Source of the DNA: Strigomonas culicis
Lineage: Eukaryota > Euglenozoa > Kinetoplastea > Trypanosomatida > Trypanosomatidae
Length of the DNA: 13,329 nucleotides
Assembly: GCA_000482145.1 (NCBI GenBank)
Contig: AUXH01000535.1
Span: 1-13,329 of the forward strand
Direction: 5' to 3'
In this document: piece after piece, positions 1-7,964 of the stretch
Layout of the letters: each line of letters opens with the position of its first letter
Position numbering within the stretch: position 1 is the stretch's first letter
The notes under the pieces: model-generated
Told to the model about the DNA's origin: nothing
Databases searched by the model: none
Seen by the model: the letters and a program-made list of their open reading frames with translations, nothing else
Program-made: the position numbers and the translations under genes

Positions 1-1535
1 TCTTGCGCTGGGTTGGGTGGGGCGCGGTGCACCCCCCCCCTGCGGTCTCCGGGACCGATCTTGGGGCCGCCCTACGGGGGCCCGGATCCCGCCTGTGGCA
101 TTGGGGAGGGCGGGTGGGCCCCCCCTCAAATAAAATGCAAGCCGCCCCTCCGGCCCACCGCAGGCGCGCGGAGGGCCCACACAAAAAGAACCCGGTTGAC
201 ATCCAACCACCCAAACGGGCGTTGCTCTGTGCGCTTTGATAAGCTGCGCGGGTGCTAGGGGCGCCGCCGCCTTTCCCCGCCCCAGGGCGCTTGGGGATCG
301 TCTCAGCGCCGCCGGAGGGGGGGGGCCGTTCACCCGCGCCCCAGCTCTCCGCCACCCCAAAAGGACCAATGGCCAACAGCCCCTCCGGCAACAACCATCT
401 TTTACACCCCCCTGAGCCTACTGGGTTGGGTGGAATTGCGCGCTTGTGGGGTGGGGGGGCTCCTGCGTGTGTGTTTGAAAGGGGGGCCGGGGGCTGAATG
501 CGCGGCGCCCCGCCGCTGCACCGTGCCGCAGTCGCAAAAGGCGCGAGGGTGATGGCGATCGCATCGCCCTTGCGTCCCAACGGAAACAAGCCCCAAAGCC
601 CCACTCATATGTTTTATTTACCAACAGAAACGCAGTGCTTTAGCGAGCCCGTTTATAACGCATTCATTCCTGGCGTTGTGTGTACGCTTCGGACTGTTCC
701 ATGGCAACGCCGGGGCTTTCGTCGGATGGGTGCGGATCTTGGGCAAATGAAATGCCCCGGCGGGCCGCCTCTTACAAAAAAAAAAACGAACGGAGATAAC
801 GAACCATGCGCCCCCATTCGTGGGGTTATTTCCCCTGACACACCCACTATTCTCACCCCCGACGACGCGTTGGTGCGCAAACACTCTAGTAATTGTCTCA
901 AGAATTCCTCGCGCGGAGTGGGGGTGGTGTTCTCAATTCGCCCCGCCCCTCGTCACTTCTGGGGCATCATGCCAAGGACCGCCCGCCCCAGCGCAAGCGA
1001 ATGCCCAGGAGCCCCCGTGCTTTTAGCAAACGGTTTATTGTTTTTCGGGTGCTGGGGTAACATGTTTTTGTTGGTGGGCGTGGGCCTCGCCGTCGGCTCA
1101 TTGCGCGGCGCGGGCTATGGGGGGCCGCCAAGCGCCGCGTGAGTAAAAGCAATGCCTCAAAGAAACAAGGACATATGACTTAAAAAGAACAATGGAGGGG
1201 GTGCGATTGTAAAAAGAGGGTGCGCGCTGTGCCGGTGGGGCGTCGTTGCCCGCCCTCCGCGGAGCGCTTTTAAGCGTTTCGTTTTCTTGTCTGGGCCCGC
1301 GGTGGGCCGGGGCGGGGGGATCGCCCCCAATGACAAAGGGGCGCCCGCTATTCGGCCGAAAGAACAAGGAGGCGCAGGCATGATGTTTCGAAATGGCAGG
1401 CGCGGTGATCGTTTATTAGTGAGATCATTAGCCCGGGAGTAAAATGGAATTGACAGAGAAGAAGAGAATGTAACACATGCGGAGGGACGTTTTTCTCGAT
1501 AGTGTAATGTGTTGTCCATTTCTACATGTGCAATA

Positions 1536-1549
1536 AAGAGAATTCTCTT
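1536..1549. repeat. 14-bp perfect palindrome centred on GAATTC
   Basis: The 14 bases read the same on both strands and follow an AATAAA hexamer at 1532-1537. The core octamer GAGAATTC recurs as a direct repeat at 1562-1569 after a T-rich run. It lies in the A/T-rich island of the gene-less left end. No function can be assigned, and chance is a fair explanation. Confidence 0.3.
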
Positions 1550-2571
1550 GTTTGTTTTTTTGAGAATTCCTGCCGCTCACTCCTCGCCCAGCTCTTCAGA
1601 GAAGACCTCTTTCTCGCACATCACAGGGGGGTGCATATTTGGTACGCTCCATTTCATCATGGGTGCTAAAGGGAAAAGACACACTTTTTCCTATATAGGT
1701 CATTTGTTATGTGATCCCCTCGCTTGGGCGTTGGGGTGGGGGCGCTGTGCTCGCCCATTTCCCCGCTGAAGCGGTACATCGCGCTGTTTTAATGGGAGTG
1801 GTTTTGTGTTGGGGCGCCTCCGCCCCGTTGGTTCTGGCTAGGGCCGGCGCGCTTTGTTTTTACAACGGTTTCGGTTGCCGTGGGGCGGGGTGGCCCCGGG
1901 AAACCAAGACGCTGCATATCACACGGGGCGGGTTTGGTGCAGTTTACTGCCGCTATGAAAACGGTTTGGGGGTGCGGGGGCAACGCACTATAAGCTACCT
2001 TTGGGGTATTGTGCGTAAACGGTTCCCCTCCTTTGAATAAATCAGTCCCCCCCCCCCATCGCAAGAGGGAGCATTGCAAAGCAGCAACGTAAAAGCGGCG
2101 GGTTCCCGCTGCAAAATAGTAGATGGGGGTGGGATTACTTAGTTCATCGCCTTTGGTGGCGTGACCTTTTTTTCTTTTAAGGCATTTAAAGAAGCATTGC
2201 CGCCCTGGGGGGGGTGCCTCCTCTCTGCAAGTTCCTGCTTGGTCTGGTGCGGGGCGTTTTGTTCGGGTCTCGCGTGCCCCCCTGTTGTGTGTTTTGGGCG
2301 ACTTGCGGCTCGCCGTGGGGGGAGGGGGGTTGGCTGCGCTGGTGCGGATTGCAATGGGACGCGCGGTTGTTTTTTTTGGGGCTCTCATGGTGGGCGTCCC
2401 AGGCCTTCGGTTTCCAATGGGGGACGGCTGAAATGCGTCGTGCGGGAGCGAGAAAGCGGCGCACTTAGGTGGGTGATCAGGGGGATCCCCGGCGGCTTCG
2501 GGCGTCCATTAGCTGTTGCGGCAGGGAACAGGGGATTGAAACCGTTCGCTGGCGAGTCCACCAGGGGCCGT

Positions 2572-2600
2572 GGGCTGGGGGGCAGGGGAGGGCTTGGGGG
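2572..2600 (+). other. potential G-quadruplex motif
   Basis: Four or more runs of at least three G separated by loops of one to three bases lie on the plus strand, which fits the usual G3+N1-7 pattern. It lies about 400 bp beyond the stop codon of the SH3 gene, in the gene-less region. Folding is a prediction only; such motifs are common in DNA this rich in G runs. Confidence 0.45.
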
Positions 2601-2993
2601 TGCCGAGAGGGTAGAGCCGCTCCCCCTGCCGTGAGGGGTTAATGGTCTGGGGAGGAGGGGGTTTGGGTGTGTTGTGAGGCCGAGGAGCCTGTGCCCGCGC
2701 GGGTCCTACTGGCCAAGGGAGGACCCCCGCCTTTGCAAGGAGGCGCTGTGCCACTGGGCGCGGCGAATTGGGCTAAGAAGCGAGAAGGGGAGGAGAGAAA
2801 CGGAAAGTAGTCGGTTGTCGAAGCAGGTGCTAGCGCATGTGTGCGCTTTAGGAAGTGTAGGATGACTCAATCTTTTTTTTTTCAACAGCACAAGTGCTAC
2901 GAGGGAATGAATGGATCTAACACGTCTATATGTATATGGATATTTAATAAAAATCTATTTTTTCCGTATCGGTGCATGTGCGCTCGGCCTGTA

Positions 2994-4766
2994 CTAGTGG
3001 CTCGTTTTTTTCTGCAGCTTTGCCTGTTTGTGGGCGAGCACGCGCTCTCCAATGTCGAGTTGCTCTTCTATTTTCTTGGCAACGGCATCGTACTTGGCGA
3101 CGAACGCCTCCCGTTGTTGGACTTCGTGCTCTACGGCCTCCGCCTTGGAGGCGATCTCGGACAGCTTCTCATTCCACTCCTCCAACGCGCGGACAAGCTG
3201 CTGCAACTTCTTCTTGCCCTCGGGCCCGTGGCTCTGGATCTTCTGCCGCACGTCCTCGCACCGCTGCACGTACTTGTCGTGCAGTCGGACGTAGTTGGCG
3301 AGCGCCTCGTCCTCCTCCGGCGTCAGCCCGGCCAGCGTGCGCGGCCACTGGATCTGCTTCAGCAGCCGAACCCGGAAGGGCGGCAGCGCGTGCTGCAGCT
3401 GCTGCTCCCGCGTGGGCGTCGCCGGTCGCTCGGCCGCCGCCGCCGGCGGCGCCTCGCGAGGGACGAGCTCCCAGTCGCCGGGCGCGACCAAGGCGGCGAG
3501 GGCCTTCTCGGACACGGCGAGGCTCACGCTCTCCTGCCGCAGCCGCTCCTGCAGGCGACCCACCTTCTCGTAGCGCTTCCTCAGCTTGCCCTCCTGCCGC
3601 AGGTAGTCCGCGAAGGTGCCCACGTCGGCCGCGAGAACCTCGTGCATGCGCTGCGCCTCCCCGCGCGCGAGCCGCTGCTTCCCGTCCGCCGGGCGCGGCG
3701 ACTGCGCGTTGGCGGGCCGCGCCTTGATGGGGGTGATGTCCTCCGCGCGCAGGCCGGCGCCGTCCTCGTCGTTGCGCTGCGGCAGCAGCTCGATCGGCAC
3801 GACGACCCCGCCGCGGCGCAGCTCCGCCAGCAGCTCCCGCCCCGCCTCGCACCGGCGCTCGAGCGCGCTCTGCTCCTGCGCCGCGACGCGCGCCACCTCG
3901 CGCTGCGCCTGCTGCTGCTGCGCCGCGCGCTCGCGGGCCTGCTGCCGGCGCCGCTCCAGCTCCGCCCGCTTCGACTCCATCCAGCTGCACGCAAGCTCCA
4001 GCTGCAGCACCTCGCGCAGCTGGCGCCGCGCCTCGTCCGTGCGCTCCGGCGGCGGCAGCTGTGTCCAGCAGCGGCTGAACGCGCGCTGCGCCCACGCGGC
4101 GAGCGTGGCCGCCTGCGACGGCGGCGCCGCACCCGCGCTGGGGCCCCCCGTGCCGGCGGCCGGCGCGGGTGAGCTGCTCCGCGAGCGGTGGCAGGACTGA
4201 CGCGCCATCACCTCCAGCTCCTCCGCGTCGCCGTCGGTCGACCGGTGGCTCGGCGCGTCGTCGTCCGCGTCGTCGCTGCTCGACGCCTCCAGCGTCCTAT
4301 AGTTGAGCGCCGCCGCAGTGTTCCGGCGCCGCGGCGGCGCGTGGCAGCCCTCCTCCTCCGAGGTGGACGGCGACACGGTGACGAGGCTCGCGTGGCGGGG
4401 CTGCGGCGCGTCGTCGGGGTCCACCAGGTGAACGAGCTCTTCCGGCTCCTCCACGGCGGCCATCGGATCCATGTGGCGCGCCGCCCTCGCCGGCGTCACC
4501 CCGCCGCTCGCCGGGGGGAGGACCTGGTCCCACGCGGACGGCGGCGGCGCGAAGGGCGCGTCGTCAGTCGTGCGACACAGCGCGAAGAGCGGCACGAGGC
4601 CGCAGCGGCCGTCGGCCGCCTGGGCGATGCACCAGTGGCCGTCACTGAGCGGCTCCGTGTACACCACGCGGACCCGCTCGCCCTCCTTCAGCGCGAGGCA
4701 GCGCGCGGCCAGCGCGGGGTGGTCCGCGCGGAGAGGGAAGATGGCCTTGTGGCAGCGGAGTGACAT
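2994..4766 (-). CDS. SH3 domain and coiled-coil protein, function unknown
   Basis: 590 residues, ATG start, TAG stop. An in-frame TAG lies ten codons before the ATG, so this is the first available start. Residues 6-66 read as an SH3 domain: a degenerate ALYDY motif (AIFPL), a central acidic/basic strand, conserved Trp45, and GLVP at 56-59 matching the C-terminal SH3 motif. Residues 67-240 are Ser/Pro/acidic and probably disordered, with an acidic run near 164-170. Residues 245-315 are Gln/Arg/Glu/Ala-rich and likely a coiled coil. Residues 365-425 and 480-585 form further charged helical, coiled-coil-like segments, ending in a Lys-rich tail. No transmembrane segment or catalytic motif is visible. 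The pattern suggests a scaffold or cytoskeletal adaptor that binds proline-rich ligands, but this is inference. I do not recognise a named orthologue. The GC-rich codons create long antisense openings that are not genes. Confidence 0.85.
   Translation of the reverse strand: MSLRCHKAIFPLRADHPALAARCLALKEGERVRVVYTEPLSDGHWCIAQAADGRCGLVPLFALCRTTDDAPFAPPPSAWDQVLPPASGGVTPARAARHMDPMAAVEEPEELVHLVDPDDAPQPRHASLVTVSPSTSEEEGCHAPPRRRNTAAALNYRTLEASSSDDADDDAPSHRSTDGDAEELEVMARQSCHRSRSSSPAPAAGTGGPSAGAAPPSQAATLAAWAQRAFSRCWTQLPPPERTDEARRQLREVLQLELACSWMESKRAELERRRQQARERAAQQQQAQREVARVAAQEQSALERRCEAGRELLAELRRGGVVVPIELLPQRNDEDGAGLRAEDITPIKARPANAQSPRPADGKQRLARGEAQRMHEVLAADVGTFADYLRQEGKLRKRYEKVGRLQERLRQESVSLAVSEKALAALVAPGDWELVPREAPPAAAAERPATPTREQQLQHALPPFRVRLLKQIQWPRTLAGLTPEEDEALANYVRLHDKYVQRCEDVRQKIQSHGPEGKKKLQQLVRALEEWNEKLSEIASKAEAVEHEVQQREAFVAKYDAVAKKIEEQLDIGERVLAHKQAKLQKKTSH
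4569..4751 (-). other. N-terminal SH3 domain of the coiled-coil protein
   Basis: Residues 6-66 of the 590-residue protein. Alignment by eye keeps the first strand (AIFPL in place of ALYDY), the Lys-Glu-Gly-Glu turn before the RVRVVY strand, Trp45 of the ligand groove, and Pro59 in GLVPL. The second position of the usual WW pair is Cys46, and the first motif has lost its tyrosines, so ligand preference may differ from a classical PxxP binder. Confidence 0.7.
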
Positions 4767-5150
4767 GCGGCAGTGGTGGGAAAGGTAAGCAATCTACGTG
4801 GAGTCTAATCAATATATGGAATAGATCGATCTATCTGTCTAAAGCAGCACACACAAGGGGCAGAAGAAGAGGGAGGAGAAAAGAAAGACAGCATAACCAC
4901 ATGCACCTCTCCGGACCCATACAACACTGATGTGTGTGTGTGTACATGTACGTGTGTTTACAAGAATGCTAGACAACGTAGAATAATATATTATGGTTAT
5001 CGATTGAATGAATGAGTATGATCCACGTCCGCGTCGGCTCCCACTCCATTTTTTTTTTCTCTCCGCGCTACCGCGATTCATTTCAACTACTCATTATAGT
5101 AATTATTATTATTACCGTGCTTGTGTGTGGATGTGGGTGTCACACGGAGA
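4767..5150. other. spacer between HYPK-like and SH3 genes
   Basis: A/T-rich and low in complexity. It contains a TG dinucleotide run at about 4931-4943, an ATT trinucleotide run at about 5102-5113, a run of T at about 5050-5058 and the polypurine tract (polypyrimidine on minus) that precedes the SH3 gene. No gene is visible. Confidence 0.7.
4839..4889 (-). promoter_or_regulatory. candidate trans-splice acceptor of SH3 gene
   Basis: Read on the minus strand, 4889-4841 is a long stretch that is mostly C and T, and it ends with AG at 4840-4839. The AG leaves a leader of about 72 nt before the ATG at 4766. This matches the polypyrimidine-tract-plus-AG arrangement used for spliced-leader addition in kinetoplastids. 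The same signal would serve a cis-intron, but no matching donor or split reading frame is evident. Confidence 0.6.
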
Positions 5151-5480
5151 TCACTTCTTCTGCGTGGGCAGGTGCACGGCCTCACGGAGTACCGCTACCA
5201 CGTCGTTCTTCTTCTCCTGCAGTTTCCACTTGGCGTCCGCCTCGCTGATGTTCAGCTCCGATGCTATAACGGACACGTCGGCGGCGTTCACCTCGACGGC
5301 GGCGATTTCGGCTAGCTTCTTCTTCTCCGCCTCCTTCTTCTCCACCAGCTCGTTGCGGAGCTTGGCCATCCGCTCCTGCACCTCCTTCTGGTCGTACTTG
5401 CGCAGCTCCGTCGCCTTCTCCGCGTTGCTGTTGCCGGAGAGCTTGTTCATGGATCTCTGCTCATCCTGTTGGCGCGACAT
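5151..5480 (-). CDS. HYPK-like protein, NatA/ribosome-associated factor
   Basis: 109 residues, ATG start, TGA stop. The frame stays open for 46 codons upstream, but that extension is low-complexity spacer sequence; the Met at 5480 starts the conserved part and lies about 37 nt after a polypyrimidine-AG site. Residues 21-58 form a very charged Lys/Glu helix. Residues 60-103 match the HYPK/NAC-alpha UBA-like fold: an acidic-hydrophobic helix, the ELNISEADAKWKL segment corresponding to EMEISRAAAERSL in human HYPK, then a helix with N-D-V-V-A-V-L where HYPK has N-V-V-E-A-L. In animals and fungi HYPK binds and tunes the NatA N-terminal acetyltransferase at the ribosome and has chaperone activity; the same role here is inferred from family membership. 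Other small UBA proteins, including a diverged NAC subunit, are possible but lack a matching N-terminal helix and have a separate NAC domain. Confidence 0.8.
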   Translation of the reverse strand: MSRQQDEQRSMNKLSGNSNAEKATELRKYDQKEVQERMAKLRNELVEKKEAEKKKLAEIAAVEVNAADVSVIASELNISEADAKWKLQEKKNDVVAVLREAVHLPTQKK

Positions 5481-5861
5481 GATGTCAGGGCACAGGGGTA
5501 GGATTATACTTTCAAATCTGTAAGGGAAGCTACGACAACCACAACAAGCACAAGAAAAGAAACAGTGGGAAGAAGTTTTTTTCTTTTTTCTTAAAAAGAA
5601 CCATTTGAGCATGATCAATCCACATGGTATGTCCTAGCGCATCTGCTACACCACTTCGCCGCTGTCTATCAAACCGCTTTTCCTCGTTTTTATACGTTAG
5701 TTTACTGCACACAACTCAACAGCACCAGTGTATCTAAAACACCAACAAGAACAACACACAATTGCACTTATTCCATACGGACAACAACAACAACGAAGAA
5801 CAAAAAGAAACCACGCCAGCAAGGCAAAGGCGCAGGCGCAGCGTGCACCGGTGCGGGTGTC
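5481..5861. other. spacer between channel A and HYPK-like genes
   Basis: Low-complexity, A-rich on the plus strand, with CAACAA-type repeats at about 5780-5800. A 60-codon minus-strand opening at 5530-5712 is compositionally spacer-like and ends in a Phe/Leu run, so I do not call it a gene. The HYPK-like splice-acceptor candidate lies at its left end. Confidence 0.65.
5518..5575 (-). promoter_or_regulatory. candidate trans-splice acceptor of HYPK-like gene
   Basis: On the minus strand a T/C-rich stretch with some G runs from about 5575 to 5520 and ends in CAG, whose AG is at 5519-5518. That leaves a leader of about 37 nt before the ATG at 5480. A second AG lies slightly upstream (about 5530-5531). 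The tract is less pure than those of the SH3 gene and channel B. Confidence 0.45.
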
Positions 5862-7343
5862 TCAGGAGTCGACCTCGGAGGAGTTGGCCAGGCCCATCGA
5901 GGGCGCCATGGTCATGACGCGCTTCGCCTTCGCGAGCAGCGCATCGAGATTTCGGTCCATCCGCGCGAGGCGCTGCTGCACCTCCGCGACGGCCTGCGCC
6001 GAGGCGGCGGACGGCGCGGGAGGGGCCGTCGCGACGGTCGTCGTGAAGGTCGGGGTGCTCCTGCCGCTGGCGCCCTTCAGCTGCGGACTCCGCGGCGTGT
6101 GCGGCGACGGCGTGCCGCCGCTGCTGCCGCTGCCGTCCGGCGCCTTGGGTGTCTTGGGCCGCACCGCCTGGAAGAGCGCGAAGGGACGGCGGCGGGGGGA
6201 CAGCGTTGTGGGCGTGCCGGACGGCGTCACGCGGCGGGAGCTGCTGGGCGACAGCGCGGAAAGCGAGTCCGCGAAGGTGCGCGTCGCGCGCAGGAAGGCC
6301 ACCTCGTTCGCGACGAACGCGCGGCGCAGGCTGCGGAAGTGCGCGGCCTGCCCCGTCAGCAGCCACGCGTTGAGCTGGATCGACAGCGCGTGGCGCTGCT
6401 CCTTCTTGGCGACGTACAGCTTCCACGCGCGCTGGATGGTGCGGGCTGCCTCGCCGGGCACGCGGCCGCAGAGGCGGTTCGTGCGGAAGAGGGTGTACAG
6501 GTTGCGCTCCGGCTCCGTGATGTGGAGCATGTCGTGCATGAGCCGTACGCACCACGCAAGTAACATGACGCCGAGCATCCACGACAGCACCGCCGCCAGG
6601 CGGCCGACGAAGCTGCGAGGGCTGTAGTCGCCGTAGCCGACGAAGGCGGCAGAGGTAAAGCAAAAGTAGAGCGCGTCGAGAAAGCTGGTCACCTCGGCCT
6701 TGCTGTACATGAGCGCGAGGGCGAGCCACATGAGCAGCGACGCGACCGGCGTCACGAACCAGTGCAGGGACATGTTGTCCGTGCGGAACGCCTGATTGGA
6801 GTTGAAGCGGAAGCCGCAGAGGATCGCGATGGTGCGCGTGAAGAGGCCCTGCGTCGTGTAATGGCTGAAGTAGACGACGAGCACATAGACGCGCAGTAAG
6901 ATGAGGCTGTCGAGGCCGTCGAGGAGCGCAACGCTGCGGACGCCGGGCGGGCACTGCAGGATCCACACGATGGATTCGAGCACGTACAGGGACATGTAAG
7001 GCGTGTGCAGTGCGTGCACCTGTTTGGCGCCGGCGCACGCCGGATTGGTGAACCCGGCGAAGCGGGCCTTGATGCGATAGATGAGAAACAGGAGCACCTC
7101 CCCGGCGAGGGAGCACAGCAGGATGATCATGTGAAGGGCGACATTACCGGCGTAGCTCTCGATCTGGAACATGGAGAGCGCGTAGCACAGGATGAACAGA
7201 AAGCACTGCACCCCGCGGAAGAAGCGATGGGTGGATACGCTATTCTCGAACGACACGATCTGGTCCGTGCCCTTGCATACGATGGGAACCGCGGTGGGCA
7301 CCGGGGGGCGCATCAGCTTCTCCACACGGGCGCGAATTTCCAT
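5862..7343 (-). CDS. SK-like potassium channel subunit A with Phe in filter
   Basis: 493 residues, ATG start, TGA stop. The frame opens 34 codons further upstream without an ATG, so the first Met is at 7343. Hydrophobic helices fit S1 (about 44-60), S2 (66-88), S3 (115-133), S4 (145-164), S5 (197-213) and S6 (246-267). S4 carries few basic residues, as in SK channels. The pore helix and filter are at 222-240, with filter FVGYGD at 234-239 in place of TVGYGD. After S6 comes an amphipathic IQ-like helix (about 297-316, TIQRAWKLYVAKK), comparable to the calmodulin-binding region of SK channels. The tail is Ser/Thr-Pro-rich (363-432) with a short coiled coil at 448-475. It is clearly a paralogue of the neighbouring channel gene. 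It probably acts at the plasma or an organelle membrane. Similarity to the trypanosome heteromeric K+ channel subunits is likely but not verified. Confidence 0.87.
   Translation of the reverse strand: MEIRARVEKLMRPPVPTAVPIVCKGTDQIVSFENSVSTHRFFRGVQCFLFILCYALSMFQIESYAGNVALHMIILLCSLAGEVLLFLIYRIKARFAGFTNPACAGAKQVHALHTPYMSLYVLESIVWILQCPPGVRSVALLDGLDSLILLRVYVLVVYFSHYTTQGLFTRTIAILCGFRFNSNQAFRTDNMSLHWFVTPVASLLMWLALALMYSKAEVTSFLDALYFCFTSAAFVGYGDYSPRSFVGRLAAVLSWMLGVMLLAWCVRLMHDMLHITEPERNLYTLFRTNRLCGRVPGEAARTIQRAWKLYVAKKEQRHALSIQLNAWLLTGQAAHFRSLRRAFVANEVAFLRATRTFADSLSALSPSSSRRVTPSGTPTTLSPRRRPFALFQAVRPKTPKAPDGSGSSGGTPSPHTPRSPQLKGASGRSTPTFTTTVATAPPAPSAASAQAVAEVQQRLARMDRNLDALLAKAKRVMTMAPSMGLANSSEVDS
6396..6455 (-). 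other. IQ-like calmodulin-binding helix of channel A
   Basis: Residues 297-316 contain an IQxxWxxxxxxKKxxR-like pattern within a basic amphipathic helix soon after S6. The placement and spacing resemble the calmodulin-binding domain of animal SK channels. Channel B has the matching segment. Calmodulin binding is inferred. Confidence 0.55.
6627..6644 (-). other. K+ selectivity filter of channel A, FVGYGD
   Basis: Residues 234-239. GYGD is intact and is followed by Y-S-P, as in many K+ channels. The residue that is normally Thr (Ser in SK channels) is encoded TTC, Phe. The paralogue next door has TLGYGD at the aligned place, so the substitution is specific to this copy. Confidence 0.85.
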
Positions 7344-7964
7344 TTGTTCGAGGAAGGCGACACGAGAGAAAAGGTGTACACTAAGGGACGTGAAAAAGAG
7401 CTCACGTGACGAAACAACAGCACTATCCACAAAACAACAACACAAAAAGTGTTAGCACTTCCTCTCTTTTCGTCGAAGCAACCCTTCTTTAAGGAATGCG
7501 TGTGCGTATTAGAGAGAAGAGAGAGAATGTCTATAAGTGTATGTGCTAGTTTATACGAATTCCTTCTAGTGTAAATGAGAGTACGGGAGGAGAATGACAA
7601 ATGTACGAATAAGCGTTCATTCAATCAAAATAGAAAAAAAAAAGAGTAAATCCAAAACGAAGATACACGAACGGACAGAGAACGTTCAATACGTCATGAA
7701 TAATAAAACCAATCATACGTCACTTTCAACAACAACCCAATGGAGACCACTGAAAATGCGTCGTGGCCACCCACCCACCCCATAAAAGACGACTGTGCCA
7801 ACTAGATGGCTCCAACGTTTTTTATTGACTTATTCCTTTCCCTTGGAATTCTAGCAAACCTTCACGTTTCAACAAAACGACACACACCAAAAAAAAAAAA
7901 TGAAAACGAAAAAGGAAAAGACCGCAACAGCAACGATACGTGGATTATACACACGCTGTTCGCC
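7344..7964. other. spacer between channel B and channel A genes
   Basis: A/T-rich, with A runs near 7634-7644 and 7890-7900 and a GA-repeat stretch at about 7511-7526. On the minus strand it contains an AATAAA hexamer at 7825-7820, about 140 nt beyond the channel B stop; whether it acts in polyadenylation is unknown. No gene is visible. Confidence 0.65.
7381..7399 (-). promoter_or_regulatory. candidate splice acceptor of channel A
   Basis: On the minus strand a short pyrimidine stretch (7399-7383) ends in AG at 7382-7381, giving a leader of about 37 nt before the ATG at 7343. The tract is short and broken by purines, so this is the weakest of the four acceptor candidates. Confidence 0.4.

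Larger units (their letters stand above)
1..2870. other. G/C-rich stretch with no recognisable gene
   Basis: I see no convincing gene on either strand. Open frames exist (the longest are about 214 codons on plus at 498-1142 and about 199 codons on minus at 1789-2388), but their translations are Pro/Gly/Arg-rich, match no family I know and look like chance openings in G/C-rich DNA. The stretch is dense in homopolymer runs: nine C at 32-40, nine G at 317-325, seven G at 453-459, eleven C at 2047-2057 and eight G at 2207-2214. A more A/T-rich island lies at about 1380-1700. I found no tRNA, rRNA or telomeric repeat. It may be the end of a directional gene cluster, a strand-switch or a subtelomeric region. 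Nothing in the sequence decides between these. Confidence 0.6.

Noticed and set aside
498..1142. Plus-strand 214-codon opening in the left region
   Set aside because: Pro/Gly/Arg-rich, interrupted by homopolymer-coded Lys runs, no motif, no splice-acceptor-like signal clearly placed before it. Consistent with chance in G/C-rich DNA.
1029..2025. AACGGTT-like heptamer recurring four times (near 1030, 1863, 1960, 2018)
   Set aside because: Spacing is irregular and flanks do not match, so it is probably chance.
1789..2388. Minus-strand 199-codon opening in the left region
   Set aside because: Composition follows the local G/C runs and no domain is visible. It crosses the eleven-C run, which real genes in this window avoid.
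2841..4172. Long plus-strand open frame (443 codons) opposite the SH3 gene
   Set aside because: It mirrors the GC-rich codons of the minus-strand gene, is Leu/Arg/Ala-rich and low in complexity, and shows no domain. The minus-strand frame has a recognisable SH3 and coiled coils.
5481..5618. N-terminal extension of 46 codons on the HYPK-like protein
   Set aside because: The added residues are Lys, Phe and Cys-rich spacer translation, and a candidate splice acceptor lies between them and the Met at 5480.
5530..5712. 60-codon minus-strand opening in the spacer
   Set aside because: Spacer-like composition, ends in a Phe/Leu run made by the polypyrimidine tract, and has no similarity I recognise.
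7344..7445. Upstream extension of 34 codons on channel A
   Set aside because: It has no ATG (would need TTG) and crosses the candidate splice acceptor at 7381-7382.
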